Below, piece by piece: positions 35,302 to 44,831 of a stretch of 64,000 nucleotides of DNA. The translations under genes were made by a program, and so were the position numbers. The notes beneath the pieces are model-generated. The model had not been told where the DNA came from, did not search any database, and saw only the letters and a list, made by a program, of their open reading frames with translations. The DNA is taken from NCBI GenBank assembly GCA_015482705.2, contig JADMLA020000040.1, positions 124,001 through 188,000 on the forward strand, in the 5' to 3' direction. This DNA is from Prosthecochloris sp. Lineage in GTDB: Bacteria > Bacteroidota > Chlorobiia > Chlorobiales > Chlorobiaceae. How positions within the stretch are numbered: the first letter of the stretch is position 1; each line of letters opens with the position of its first letter.

Positions 35302-37308
35302 TCACTGCAGGTTTTTTGCAGCTTCTACAACGTTTTCGACAGTAAATCCATATTCTTTGAGAACGGTGCTTCCCGGTGCCGATGCACCGAAGTGGTCGAT
35401 GCCGAGAATGATGCCTTCGTCGGTGGCATATTTATCCCATCCAAAGGGTGAAGCGGCTTCGATGACGACTCTCCTGCGGATGGATGAAGGCAACACGTCG
35501 TTACGGTATGTTTCCGGTTGCAGTTCGAACAACTCCCTTGAAGGCATAGAGACAACTCTTGTCGGTACCTTTTCTTGCTGAAGGACTCGTTGAGCTTCAA
35601 GGGCGAGGTGAACTTCGGAACCGGTTGCAACGAGAATGACCGGCCGGTTTCCTCCGGTCGAAGGAGTACTCCACTCCGAAAGGACGTAACCTCCTTTCGG
35701 TGTTCCTTCAGCAACAGGGTGGGTTTGCGGATCAATCACGGGAAGTGTTTGTCTCGAAAAAACAAGGGCTGTCGGTTTTTTATGTGTCAGCGCGATTTGC
35801 CACGCGGCTTTGGTTTCCTGAGCATCGGCAGGCCGGAGTACGGTAAGACCCGGAATAGAGCGTAGCATGACAAGTTGTTCGATCGGCTGGTGCGTCGGGC
35901 CGTCTTCACCGACCGCTATACTGTCATGAGTGAAAATGAAAATGGAGGGAACCTGCATGATAGCGGCGAGTCGTAGCGCCGGTTTCATGTAATCCGCGAA
36001 AACCAGGAAGGTCGCCCCATAGGGGATAAGCATTCGAGAGAGGGCCATGCCGTTGATAATGGCTCCCATGGCATGTTCCCTGACACCGAAACGGAAATTT
36101 GCTCCACCGTAATTTCCTGATGTGAAATCGGTGGCGTGTTTGACCTCGGTTCCGGTCGATGGTGCGAGGTCTGCGGACCCGCCGACCAGAAACGGAAGTT
36201 TTCCTACGATTGCATGCAGTACTTTGGAGGATGCTTTTCGCGTTGCCAGTTTTTCTTCCGGGCTGAATTCCGGAAGGAGGTTTTCCCAGCCATCAGGCAA
36301 TGTATTCTGTAGCATGGTGTCCATCTCGGCTGCCAGGTCCGGATGTTTTTCGCTGTAAACCTTATAAAGGTCGTTCCATCGTTTTTCAGCAGTGGTTCCT
36401 TTTTCGACAATATTGCTCAGGTGGGCAGTTACGGATTCAGGAACATGGAAGGAGCTTCCTTCGGGAAAGCCGAATTTTTCTCTGACTATTGCCGCTTCAT
36501 CCTCGCCGAGAGGTGCTCCGTGTGAAGCGGCGCTGTCCTGTTTGTGGGGGCTACCGAACCCGATGTTCGTTTTAGCGATGATCATCGAGGGTTTTACCGA
36601 AACCTCTTTCGCTTTTGTAACAGCATTTTCTACAGCTTCTATATCGTTACCGTCGATATTTTCTACGTGCCAACCATATGCTTCAAATCTCTGATGAACA
36701 CTTTCCGTAAATGCCAGATCGGTTGAGCCTTCAATGGAAATACTATTGTGGTCATAGAGGCATATAAGCTTGCCAAGTCTCAAGTGTCCGGCAATGGAAG
36801 CGGCTTCCGATGTGATCCCTTCCATCAGGTCGCCATCACCGCATATGACGTACGTATTGTAGTCGATCAAATCCATTCCCGGCCTGTTGAGTCTTTCGGC
36901 ACAGTATCGTTCTGCTATCGCCATGCCGACTGCGTTTGACAATCCCTGGCCGAGAGGGCCCGTTGTCGTTTCAACGCCCGGGGTGTGACCGTACTCCGGG
37001 TGACCCGGTGTTTGACTGCCCCATTGACGAAACTCTTTGAGGTCTTCAATCGAAAGATCGTAACCGGTCAGGTGGAGCAGACTGTAGAGGAGGGCCGAGC
37101 CGTGACCTGCAGAAAGCACGAAACGGTCACGGTTCAACCATTCCGGGTTGTCAGGGTTGTGCTTCATGAGTTTCGTCCAAAGCACATATGCCATGGGCGC
37201 CGCTCCCATGGGCATACCCGGGTGTCCTGACTGTGCTTTTTCCACCATGTCAACTGCTAACAGGCGTATGGTATTGATAGCCAGCTCGTCGATTGGATCA
37301 GTATGCAT
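35302..37308 (-). CDS. tkt: Transketolase
   Basis: A 668-residue thiamine-diphosphate enzyme of the pentose phosphate pathway. The N-terminal QSGHPGMPMGAAPMAY, the ThDP/Mg motif GDGDLMEGITSEAAS...YDHNSISIEG, the catalytic glutamate region FGVREHAMG and THDSIAVGEDGPTHQP are complete. The start was moved to ATG 37308 because AAAGGAG lies 7 bases upstream; the longer frame to 37362 has no such site. pgl follows. In an autotroph using the reductive TCA cycle, this pair would supply pentoses and NADPH. Confidence 0.96.
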   Translation of the reverse strand: MHTDPIDELAINTIRLLAVDMVEKAQSGHPGMPMGAAPMAYVLWTKLMKHNPDNPEWLNRDRFVLSAGHGSALLYSLLHLTGYDLSIEDLKEFRQWGSQTPGHPEYGHTPGVETTTGPLGQGLSNAVGMAIAERYCAERLNRPGMDLIDYNTYVICGDGDLMEGITSEAASIAGHLRLGKLICLYDHNSISIEGSTDLAFTESVHQRFEAYGWHVENIDGNDIEAVENAVTKAKEVSVKPSMIIAKTNIGFGSPHKQDSAASHGAPLGEDEAAIVREKFGFPEGSSFHVPESVTAHLSNIVEKGTTAEKRWNDLYKVYSEKHPDLAAEMDTMLQNTLPDGWENLLPEFSPEEKLATRKASSKVLHAIVGKLPFLVGGSADLAPSTGTEVKHATDFTSGNYGGANFRFGVREHAMGAIINGMALSRMLIPYGATFLVFADYMKPALRLAAIMQVPSIFIFTHDSIAVGEDGPTHQPIEQLVMLRSIPGLTVLRPADAQETKAAWQIALTHKKPTALVFSRQTLPVIDPQTHPVAEGTPKGGYVLSEWSTPSTGGNRPVILVATGSEVHLALEAQRVLQQEKVPTRVVSMPSRELFELQPETYRNDVLPSSIRRRVVIEAASPFGWDKYATDEGIILGIDHFGASAPGSTVLKEYGFTVENVVEAAKNLQ

Positions 37309-37609
37309 GAATTGCTCCTTTAGAGGAATTGTTGTCGTCAGGGATGCACAGCTGTGTTTCATGCCGTGCAGGCCCCGTCTTGACGGATTCGATTTTCACT
37401 AACTGGCAGGATGGACTCAAAATGCTCATTCCTGACTCACATAATGTAGTATATACGGGGATTTAATCCTGAGCACCAGGGCATTATGAGTTTTTTTTCT
37501 TTCCATTGTCTTCCGTGAAAACAATCGCTCTCAGAGTTGTCTTGTAAACAGAGGATGAGTAATTTGAGACCGTAAGATCTTTCAAAGAATAATTCATGTC
37601 TACTAATCC
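37309..37609. other. Intergenic region upstream of tkt and the DUF2278 gene
   Basis: A 301-bp divergent gap. Apart from the tkt ribosome site, AT-rich patches and a small CCTG/CAGG hairpin near 37470, I see nothing in it. Confidence 0.35.
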
Positions 37610-38287
37610 ATGTCGCTGATCGACGGCTACGGTGTTTTGATCGGGAAGCTTCACCGCTACGAGTGTGACAATGGCCGTAACAAAAACGAATATTATCATT
37701 GTAATATCAGTGTGAGAACAGACAGCGGAGGGTATCGTTGCGCCATTGATCTTGACAGTAAAAATCAGCACGACGGTCTTCACTGGAGGATGGTCGAACT
37801 GGGTAAAAGTGATATGCTGGGGCTTGTTTCTCTCGAAAGCGGTTGGCACTTTCTCAAATCGGAACCGGGATCGGGTGCGCTCGACTATCTGAGAAGCCCA
37901 GAGCTGCAGCGGAGAGGTTTCTGTCAGAAATCCGGTGAAACCGATGTAACGGCGGAAGACGGTAGCGAGTGTTCAACCTGGAAGCATGGTACAAGTCTTG
38001 ACGCTTTCGACGACCTCATGCAGGTACTGGAGGGTTCTGTCACGCTTTTGGTTTTCGGAGAGCCGTTTCGGCGAGGAAAAGGAGTGCATAACGTACATCA
38101 GAACCAGGGTGATCCTCCGCAAAGCCGCTGGTCGAGGGAAAACGGTATCTGGCAGGATGGTGCCGTTGCCGGCGTGAGGGGCGATGGAACGGTGAGGATC
38201 TTTCTCAGCAAGTTCAAAACTCAGGCAAGCCGTACCGATGACCGGGGAAAACCCTTGCTGTTTGGGGACCTGAATTCTGACGATTGA
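37610..38287 (+). CDS. DUF2278 (YukJ-like) protein
   Basis: A 225-residue protein. It opens with DGYGVLIGKLHRYE, the 'YGVLKG' pattern typical of DUF2278/YukJ proteins, followed by a beta-rich region (NEYYHCNISVRTDSGGYRCAIDLDS) and a C-terminal HNVHQNQGDPP with clustered His, Asn and Asp that could bind a metal. The family has no known activity. No signal peptide. The gene stands alone. Confidence 0.75.
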   Translation: MSLIDGYGVLIGKLHRYECDNGRNKNEYYHCNISVRTDSGGYRCAIDLDSKNQHDGLHWRMVELGKSDMLGLVSLESGWHFLKSEPGSGALDYLRSPELQRRGFCQKSGETDVTAEDGSECSTWKHGTSLDAFDDLMQVLEGSVTLLVFGEPFRRGKGVHNVHQNQGDPPQSRWSRENGIWQDGAVAGVRGDGTVRIFLSKFKTQASRTDDRGKPLLFGDLNSDD

Positions 38288-38364
38288 TGTCGAGTACAGC
38301 GGTGGATGCATTCTTTCCCGAATGACCATGATGCTTGGTGTGGTGACTGCTGGCAGAGAACCAC

Positions 38365-38853
38365 CTATTGCCGGCTTGTATTCCTTTTTTCAATCATCAT
38401 GCCCCAAAGAGGGTTGTAGCCATGGATGTCGTCTGTTTCGCCATTTTCATTGACGACAGGATGTCCCTGGTTATACCATCGAAATATGCCACCTCGAAGG
38501 TTGTAACATTCCTGTGCTCCTTCAGCCTTGCACGCTCTGTAGACCCGGTTGAGGTAGTTGGAACTTCTCTGGCCGACAGAACAGTAGAAGAGTACCGTTT
38601 TTTCCCTGATCAGTGCGCCGTATTCCCTGATGAAGTCACTCGAAGGGGTTTCCGGCGGTAATTGCACAGCTCCGTCTATATGGCTTTTTGCGTACTCCTC
38701 AGCTGTACGAGTATCGAAAAGGATGATTTTTTCCTTGTTTTTCAGTCTTCTCGCGAGTTCATCGGCCGAGAGCAGAGGAACGGGATAACTCTTCTCGATC
38801 ATGCTTTCTGTCACATCGAGAGCACCCTGCTTATCGATAGTATTGCCAAACAT
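38365..38853 (-). CDS. Rhodanese-domain protein
   Basis: A 162-residue protein that is one rhodanese domain. IILFDTRTAEEYAKSHIDGAVQLP is the CH2-type entry motif, and the active-site loop is FYCSVGQRSS with the catalytic cysteine. Such proteins move sulfane sulfur, of obvious use to a bacterium that oxidises sulfide and sulfur, but the partner is unknown. No secretion signal is visible, so it should be cytoplasmic. Confidence 0.87.
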   Translation of the reverse strand: MFGNTIDKQGALDVTESMIEKSYPVPLLSADELARRLKNKEKIILFDTRTAEEYAKSHIDGAVQLPPETPSSDFIREYGALIREKTVLFYCSVGQRSSNYLNRVYRACKAEGAQECYNLRGGIFRWYNQGHPVVNENGETDDIHGYNPLWGMMIEKRNTSRQ

Positions 38854-39032
38854 GATATGTTCCGCTATTGCGAAATGGGTTATTGTTTTATGTTTATGAA
38901 AACAACAATGATTTCAAGAAAGTGCCGCGGTGTTTACAGGTCTGAAACACCGCAAAAGAAAAATCCTGTGTATCTTGACTGTGTGGTTTATGATACTGTA
39001 TATCGACCAGTGAAAACTCAAGGGAGGTTTTT

Positions 39033-39710
39033 ATGGAACAAGGAGCACAGCCGTTCGACTTCGGACGTAAAGTCGACCCGAAGACGTTCGAGAAATTGAT
39101 ACAGGATGGATACGAGGTGGACCCTTCGAAATACCTTAAAGAGGGTTGGGATGTTTTCAAGTCCCGCCCCGGTGAGTTCATTGCCTTCAGTGTGATTATT
39201 TTTGTTGTATTCGGATTGTTTTCGAGGCTCGATTTCATAGGTCCCCTTGCTACAACAGCCATTGCTTCTCCACTGTTTGCGGGATTTATCATTGTTATTT
39301 TCATGCTTTTCAAGGGCAGGGAGGTCCAGTTCGGGGATTTTTTCAAAGGTTTCAACTATTTTCTGCCTCTTGTGCTGGCAGGTATTGTTTCTGGTATTCT
39401 TATCGGGATCGGTTTTGTTCTCGTACTGTTGCCGGGTATTTACCTCGCGGTGAGTTACCTGTTCGTATCCATGCTGATCATCGATTACCGCATGGAGTTT
39501 TGGCAGGCTATGGAGACGAGCCGCCAGATCGTGACGAAAAACTGGTTTTCTCTGTTTGTTTTTTTTCTGGTGCTTTTGGTGGTCAACCTGCTCGGGATGC
39601 TGGCGTTAGGGATCGGCATACTGGTGACCATGCCTCTGAGCATTTGTTCGATCTGTGTGGCGTACCGGGATATTGTCGGTTTGCACGAGGCGGGTGAATT
39701 GACAACGTAA
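39033..39710 (+). CDS. Integral membrane protein, DUF975/YciC-like layout
   Basis: A 225-residue membrane protein. After a soluble N-terminus of about 45 residues there are some five hydrophobic segments (about 47-65, 70-92, 105-135, 135-150 and 170-205). A short GWDVFKSRPGEF-type amphipathic start and the SRQIVTKNWFSLF segment resemble the DUF975/glycerophosphoryl-diester-phosphodiesterase membrane-domain family, which has no clear function. GGGAGG before the ATG supports the start. Confidence 0.75.
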   Translation: MEQGAQPFDFGRKVDPKTFEKLIQDGYEVDPSKYLKEGWDVFKSRPGEFIAFSVIIFVVFGLFSRLDFIGPLATTAIASPLFAGFIIVIFMLFKGREVQFGDFFKGFNYFLPLVLAGIVSGILIGIGFVLVLLPGIYLAVSYLFVSMLIIDYRMEFWQAMETSRQIVTKNWFSLFVFFLVLLVVNLLGMLALGIGILVTMPLSICSICVAYRDIVGLHEAGELTT

Positions 39711-39753
39711 GGAAACAGCGTTCCGGCAGGTTCATCATGATGGTGATTACAAT

Positions 39754-39799
39754 AAAAAAGAGGCTGTCTCGATTGTGATTCCGAGACAGCCTCTTTTTT
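39754..39799. terminator. Bidirectional terminator
   Basis: A perfect 18-bp inverted repeat (39754-39771 and 39782-39799) with core GAGGCTGTCTCG and A/T ends that give a U-run in both directions. It serves the convergent membrane protein and lipoprotein genes. Confidence 0.92.
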
Positions 39800-39814
39800 T
39801 TCTTCTTGACTGGA

Positions 39815-40711
39815 TCACTGGCCGGGCATCTGCATGCCCTCGAACTTTTTCTGCATGCTTTTCATCATCTCTTCCATCTCTTTCATATTCTCCTCGTTCA
39901 TCATGTCCTGCATTTGTTCAAGTTGTTTCATATCCTTGCCGGAAATCTGGGGAACCATCATCTGCAGGGCAGATTCTTTTTTGGTAAAACTACCGGGAAC
40001 CTCAAAATATGATTTGTCTAGATTTTTCCGCTCAATCTTGACGAATTCCATGGTTGTGTTGGATTCTTTGTCCAGAACTTTGAGCGGAAAACCGTCGAGA
40101 CCCGCTTTTTTCAAGCGGATGTCAAATGCTGCCGATCCTTTTTTCCGTCCCGGCTGCAACCGGGCGAAATCGGCAGCGCTGATAAGGTCTTTCGTCAGCC
40201 ACATTTCGGTTTCACCGTGATCGTCGGTGATGCGAACATGCTTGCATTTGTAGCCATGCAGGGTTTCCGTGCCAAGCTGTTCGACCTTGTAGTCTTCTTT
40301 TTCCGTTTCTTCAACCATCGTATCGAACTCATCCTTGAACTCGTTCATGTCCAGGACGCTGTAGGTTTTTTCCTTTTCATTGAGCGTATACAACAGGTTT
40401 GGCTTGTCGGCGGGGGTCAAGGTTACAAGATGAAGCATAACGGTACCCGTTGCCGGATCGGCCAGATCCATTTCAAACCGTGTGCCGTGTTTCGAAATAT
40501 ACAGTTTACCGTTCTGAGCTCCTTCAGGAGCTGAAATCTGCATATGCAGAATACCCTCGAACTGTTTTCTGAACAAGCCTTCCGTCAGGGGTGCGGCTGG
40601 TTTGCCGGATGAAACAGCTTCCTGTGCTTTTTCTTCTGCTTTCTGCTGGCAGGCTGAAAGAAAAGAAAGCTGAAAAAAAGCAATCAATAAAAGCAGGATT
40701 AGTTTACGCAT
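39815..40711 (-). CDS. DUF4412-like lipoprotein with methionine-rich C-terminus
   Basis: A 298-residue exported lipoprotein. The signal peptide ends in the lipobox LSAC (cysteine 21). Residues about 45-240 look like the beta-sandwich DUF4412/LolA-like domain, with a conserved LHGYKCKHVRI strand. The last 49 residues are a helical stretch holding 13 methionines and many acidic residues. Outer-membrane or periplasmic location is expected. Function is unknown; a lipid- or metal-binding role is possible. It is divergent from the SIMPL gene. Confidence 0.8.
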   Translation of the reverse strand: MRKLILLLLIAFFQLSFLSACQQKAEEKAQEAVSSGKPAAPLTEGLFRKQFEGILHMQISAPEGAQNGKLYISKHGTRFEMDLADPATGTVMLHLVTLTPADKPNLLYTLNEKEKTYSVLDMNEFKDEFDTMVEETEKEDYKVEQLGTETLHGYKCKHVRITDDHGETEMWLTKDLISAADFARLQPGRKKGSAAFDIRLKKAGLDGFPLKVLDKESNTTMEFVKIERKNLDKSYFEVPGSFTKKESALQMMVPQISGKDMKQLEQMQDMMNEENMKEMEEMMKSMQKKFEGMQMPGQ

Positions 40712-40826
40712 GATGACGAAAGATTTGATTATTCCTGAAATTGAAGAGAGGTAATTTACAAAAATGCATTTACTTTAGTTGGGTCTATCATACATATCAA
40801 TGAAATAAGTGTAATCGGAAAAAATC

Positions 40827-41543
40827 ATGAATAAGATGTCTTTTTTCTCTTCAATAATCCTTTTTTTTGCGTTTTCGGCTTTTGCTTTACCTCTTTATGC
40901 TGCAGATTCTGCTGTGACAGTTTCAGCTCAGGGGGTTGTTTCGGTCAAACCCGATATGGCGGAGCTTCGGATCCAGTTGATCGATAAAGCACGGACTGCC
41001 GAACAGTCGGTAGCAATTTCAGCAAAAAAGTACAAGACTGTTCAACAGGCATTGAGAACTATAAACGTCAGTGCAAACGATGCAAGAACAAAGTCTTTTT
41101 CGGTTCGCCAAGAATGGGAATGGAATAATTCGACCCAAAAAAGAGTTTTTAAAGGCTATGTTGCTACGCATGTGCTTCATGTTATTGTTGAGAATCTCGA
41201 TGATGTTGGCCGTGTGATTGACGCATCAGTACGGGCAGGGGCCAACGAGATTCCTGTTATACGGTTCACCAGTTCGAAATATGAGGAAAAACGGCGCGAA
41301 GCACTGGTTGAAGCAGTAGAAAACGCAAAAAAAGATGCGCAGACTATGGCTATGGCATCTGGCCTGTCTCTGGGAAAGCTCCTTGATATGCAGCATGAAT
41401 TTAGTCCTGTCTACCCTTTGCATGGAATGGCCCAAGGCAGGGCAGAAAAAGCCTTGTCTTCAACGGTTCCAACTGAAATTTTTCCAAGTGAACAGGATAT
41501 CAATGTCTCGGTGCATTGCCGGTGGTCACTTGTCGGGAAATAA
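40827..41543 (+). CDS. SIMPL-domain periplasmic protein (DUF541)
   Basis: A 238-residue exported protein. The signal peptide ends near ALPLYAADS. The mature part starts AVTVSAQGVVSVKPDMAELRIQLI and includes AISAKKYKTVQQAL, the usual SIMPL-domain pattern, plus REALVEAVENAKKDAQTMA and a long loop before the last strand. Homologues such as YggE are tied to oxidative stress, without a defined activity. Confidence 0.88.
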   Translation: MNKMSFFSSIILFFAFSAFALPLYAADSAVTVSAQGVVSVKPDMAELRIQLIDKARTAEQSVAISAKKYKTVQQALRTINVSANDARTKSFSVRQEWEWNNSTQKRVFKGYVATHVLHVIVENLDDVGRVIDASVRAGANEIPVIRFTSSKYEEKRREALVEAVENAKKDAQTMAMASGLSLGKLLDMQHEFSPVYPLHGMAQGRAEKALSSTVPTEIFPSEQDINVSVHCRWSLVGK

Positions 41544-41861
41544 ACCTGAAAGTGCCAAGAAGTTCCTCTTGGACAAAATGTTTCTTGAAATAAAGAAAAA
41601 AAAGTATCTTCTTTGTTAACATTTCCTGCATATCATTATATCGTGCAGTATCATACCTGAAATATATCGCGACCTCTTTTGTGCGCAAATTAATGAGTGG
41701 GCTTCGCAGTACAGAATAACTGATTCGGTATGAGGGATATTTTTGTTCCATGACCGAGAAAGGTACAAAAACTTTTCGCCGTGGCATAGATAGTTATGGC
41801 GGCTGCGTTTGCTTTTTTCTGTGTGCTTACTCTATTGAAACGAAGAAAAGGAGAAGATCAT
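41544..41861. other. Intergenic region upstream of the L,D-transpeptidase pair
   Basis: A 318-bp gap. The frame of the next gene stays open back to 41796, but its good ribosome site lies at 41845-41855. I see no other gene or structure. Confidence 0.35.
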
Positions 41862-42566
41862 ATGGCGATAAGACTCATCTGTCTTGTAATGTTTTTTGTT
41901 TTTTCACCTTTGAATGCGCGCTGTGTTCCTTCACAAAAAGAACTTTCCTCCACTATCCAGACTCTCTATCGAACTCCTGAACTAAGAAATAACATCGATT
42001 ATACCGTCCTCAAGAAGGCAATGGTCGGGTATTATTCCTTGAAAAGCAAGGGGCAGTTGAAAAACGACAAGGTACTCACTATCATCGATTACAATCAGCC
42101 TTCCGTTAAAAAGCGTTTGTTTGTTATCGATATGGACAGGAACCGTCTTTTGACATCTTCGCTGGTTGCGCACGGTAAAAACAGCGGTCAGAATCTGGCT
42201 GTCAAGTTTTCCAATGTGCCGGGATCGTTTAAAAGCAGTCTCGGCTTTTTTGTGACCGACAGGACGTATCAGGGTAAACATGGTTATTCATTGAGACTCA
42301 AAGGGCTCGAGCAGGGTATCAATGACAATGCACTGATGCGCAATATCGTTATTCATGGTGCTGACTATGTTTCCACTGATTTTATCAGGCAGCACGGTCG
42401 CCTTGGAAGAAGTCTCGGATGTCCTGCACTGCCTTTTTCGGAGTACAGACAAGTGATCGATCTTATAAAAGGAGGGTCCTGTCTTTTTATCTATAATGGA
42501 AATAAAAGCTATGCTGGCCACTCCAACCTGCTCAATCCTGACATTGCCCTTAACAATCCAGCATAA
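41862..42566 (+). CDS. Murein L,D-transpeptidase-like protein (YkuD_2 type)
   Basis: A 234-residue exported protein. The signal peptide (MAIRLICLVMFFVFSP) leads into a catalytic domain of the PF13645/YkuD_2 type. The conserved end MRNIVIHGADYVS ... HGRLGRSLGCPALP puts the catalytic cysteine at residue 187. It should form or trim 3-3 crosslinks or attach proteins to peptidoglycan. AAAAGGAGAAG just upstream sets ATG 41862; the longer start at 41796 lacks a site. A second, different L,D-transpeptidase follows after 14 bp. Confidence 0.88.
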   Translation: MAIRLICLVMFFVFSPLNARCVPSQKELSSTIQTLYRTPELRNNIDYTVLKKAMVGYYSLKSKGQLKNDKVLTIIDYNQPSVKKRLFVIDMDRNRLLTSSLVAHGKNSGQNLAVKFSNVPGSFKSSLGFFVTDRTYQGKHGYSLRLKGLEQGINDNALMRNIVIHGADYVSTDFIRQHGRLGRSLGCPALPFSEYRQVIDLIKGGSCLFIYNGNKSYAGHSNLLNPDIALNNPA

Positions 42567-42580
42567 TATGTTTCCGGCGA

Positions 42581-44437
42581 ATGCACTATACCCTGTACCG
42601 ACGGGAAAACTCTTCGGCGGTACAGGGATGGAACTCTGGATGTACGATTAAGCGTTTTCTTCAAAACATTGCCGACAAAGAGCTGTATCGATGTATTTCG
42701 ATACAGAGAGTATGGGTTTTTCAAGTCATAACCTGTTTTATTATGGTCGTTATACTGGTATTGCTTCTGGCAATCAGTCCCAGCGGTTCAGCGGAGGCTT
42801 CTCCGCAAAAAAACGATGTTTCTGCGACTAAACACGTTCGGTCAAGTTCAGGCGGAAGCAGTGATGTAAGGGAGAATATTCGCTGTCACATCGAGCAGCT
42901 CGAGGAAGACGTCGCTCTTCAAATCGGACGAGAAAAAGTCGCGTTCAACGCACTATTGGCGGATTTCTACAGATCGAACGACTTCAGCCCTGTCTGGGTT
43001 GAGCGCTCACAGGTTACCGAACTGCTTGAAGCGATCAAATCGGTAGAAGCCGACGGCCTTTCTCCCAAGGATTACCATATTGACGGAATACAGGAATTTT
43101 ATGACGATGCCCCGTCTTCACCTTTTTTAAAGGCCAGGTATGAGTTGCTGCTTACCGATGCCATGTTCAAAATGTCTTATCATCTACTTCACGGCAAGGT
43201 TGATCCCGAGAAGATCGATTCCAACTGGAATCTCTCCAAAGGTGAAAATGGAAACGGGTTAGTCGGCAGTCTTGGGGACGCTCTTGCGGGCGACTCCCTT
43301 GGCGCAGTTATCTCGACGTTTCGTCCACGTCATCCGAAGTATACAAGTCTGAAAGAAGGACTTGCCAGGTACCGGCAGATTGCTGCCGACGGTGGTTGGA
43401 TGAGCATTCCGGTCGGCCCTACCATCAAGGAGCCCGGCCAGTATGATGACAGAATGCCGGCGTTGAGGCGGCGTCTTGAAATAACCGGTGAAATCGAGGA
43501 ACTGGCGCTCGTCGATACCTCATATGCATCAACTGCGCTTTTGTACAGCAGTGAGCTGATGGATGCCGTAAAACGTTTTCAGGCGCGACTTGGACTCGAT
43601 GTCGACGGGGCGGTCGGTCCCAAGACGCTGCGGGCTCTCAATGTTCCTGTTTCTCGAAGGATTGACCAGATCCGCCTCAATCTTGATCGTTATCGATGGT
43701 TCATTCAGAAACTGGAACCTACGTTTCTCCTGGTCAATGTTGCCGGGTTTACCGTCCAGTATGTTGAAAACTGGAATTACCGGTGGGGGTCCAGAGTCAT
43801 TGTGGGTGAACCCTACTGGAAAACCCCTGTATTCAAGGCGGATATGCAGTATATTATTTTTAATCCGTCATGGAATGTTCCGCCGGGTATTTTGAGAAAA
43901 GAAGCACTGCCTGCAATCAAGAACAATACAGGATATCTGGCAAGAAACGGGCTGCAGGTTATCGACCGTAACGGCCGTGTGGTGAATCCGGCTTCGATCA
44001 ACTGGTCTTCATACAGTGCCGGTTCGCTGCCATATCGGCTGCGTCAGCCGCCTGGTACGAGAAACGCTCTCGGTCGTGTCAAATTCATGTTTCCGAACAA
44101 GCATCTGGTCTATCTCCATGATACGCCAAGTAAGCATCTTTTCGATAGAAGTACACGAGCGTTCAGCCACGGTTGTATTCGTCTTCAAAACCCACTCGAA
44201 CTTGCACAGATTCTGCTTGGATGGCGTGAAGACGATGTCGAGAACGTTATCGCTACCGGTAAGACCAGGACGGTTCATCTTCCTCAGACAGTTCCGATTT
44301 TCATGGTGTACCTGACCGCTTTGGTAGAGAATGACGAAGTGCTGTTCAGGGACGATGTATACAATCGTGATGAAGCGGTTTTCAGTGCTCTAAACGAGCC
44401 GTATCCCTATAAAACGGTTGAAAGCTGTACGTTTTAG
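42581..44437 (+). CDS. YcbB/LdtD-type L,D-transpeptidase
   Basis: A 618-residue enzyme with the YcbB layout: an N-terminal membrane segment (about residues 47-66), a scaffold domain, a peptidoglycan-binding domain (DAVKRFQARLGLDVDGAVGPKTLRALN), and a C-terminal YkuD domain with FSHGCIRLQNP, where C532 is catalytic. Such enzymes make 3-3 crosslinks between meso-DAP residues and can take over when D,D-transpeptidases are blocked. The start is uncertain: ATG 42581 lacks a good site, and a later ATG directly before the membrane segment is possible. It is almost certainly cotranscribed with the preceding transpeptidase. Confidence 0.88.
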   Translation: MHYTLYRRENSSAVQGWNSGCTIKRFLQNIADKELYRCISIQRVWVFQVITCFIMVVILVLLLAISPSGSAEASPQKNDVSATKHVRSSSGGSSDVRENIRCHIEQLEEDVALQIGREKVAFNALLADFYRSNDFSPVWVERSQVTELLEAIKSVEADGLSPKDYHIDGIQEFYDDAPSSPFLKARYELLLTDAMFKMSYHLLHGKVDPEKIDSNWNLSKGENGNGLVGSLGDALAGDSLGAVISTFRPRHPKYTSLKEGLARYRQIAADGGWMSIPVGPTIKEPGQYDDRMPALRRRLEITGEIEELALVDTSYASTALLYSSELMDAVKRFQARLGLDVDGAVGPKTLRALNVPVSRRIDQIRLNLDRYRWFIQKLEPTFLLVNVAGFTVQYVENWNYRWGSRVIVGEPYWKTPVFKADMQYIIFNPSWNVPPGILRKEALPAIKNNTGYLARNGLQVIDRNGRVVNPASINWSSYSAGSLPYRLRQPPGTRNALGRVKFMFPNKHLVYLHDTPSKHLFDRSTRAFSHGCIRLQNPLELAQILLGWREDDVENVIATGKTRTVHLPQTVPIFMVYLTALVENDEVLFRDDVYNRDEAVFSALNEPYPYKTVESCTF

Positions 44438-44534
44438 GGGTTTTTCCACTGGCGTACAGGAAAAAGGTTTTTTCGGATATTTGTATCCAATCTGTTGTTT
44501 TCTTCACTCCTGCCGGTTACTTTATACTGTTCAA

Positions 44535-44690
44535 TAAGGCGTATCAGGAAACGGAAGACGGTGAAAATCCGTCGCGGACGCGCCACTGTAACTGACAAAA
44601 TACCTGTAGGAGCCACTGTATCCCCCACATGGCAGGAAGGTTGCTACACTAAAGGGTCAGAAGCCAGGAGACGCCCTGATCGCACGGAGC
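44535..44690 (+). ncRNA. Cobalamin riboswitch upstream of metE
   Basis: The core carries the conserved order of a B12 aptamer: GACGGTGAAAATCCGTC, then GCGGACGCGCCACTGT, and at 44661-44679 the B12 box AGCCAGGAGAC. It lies about 140 bp upstream of the metE ATG. Binding of adenosyl- or methylcobalamin should reduce metE expression. After the box, ATCGC and GCGAT could pair and be part of the expression platform, but the exact switch is not readable by eye. Confidence 0.93.
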
Positions 44691-44831
44691 ACGAATGTCT
44701 CGCGATTAGACAGGTATGCTGAAAAGTTGCGGTTCGGCGGCGTACAACGTCGTAGCTGATCGTACTTTGAATCGTCTTCATTTCGAGGTTTCGTTGCTTC
44801 TTTCAGTCAATCACTGTCAAAAGGAGTAACA

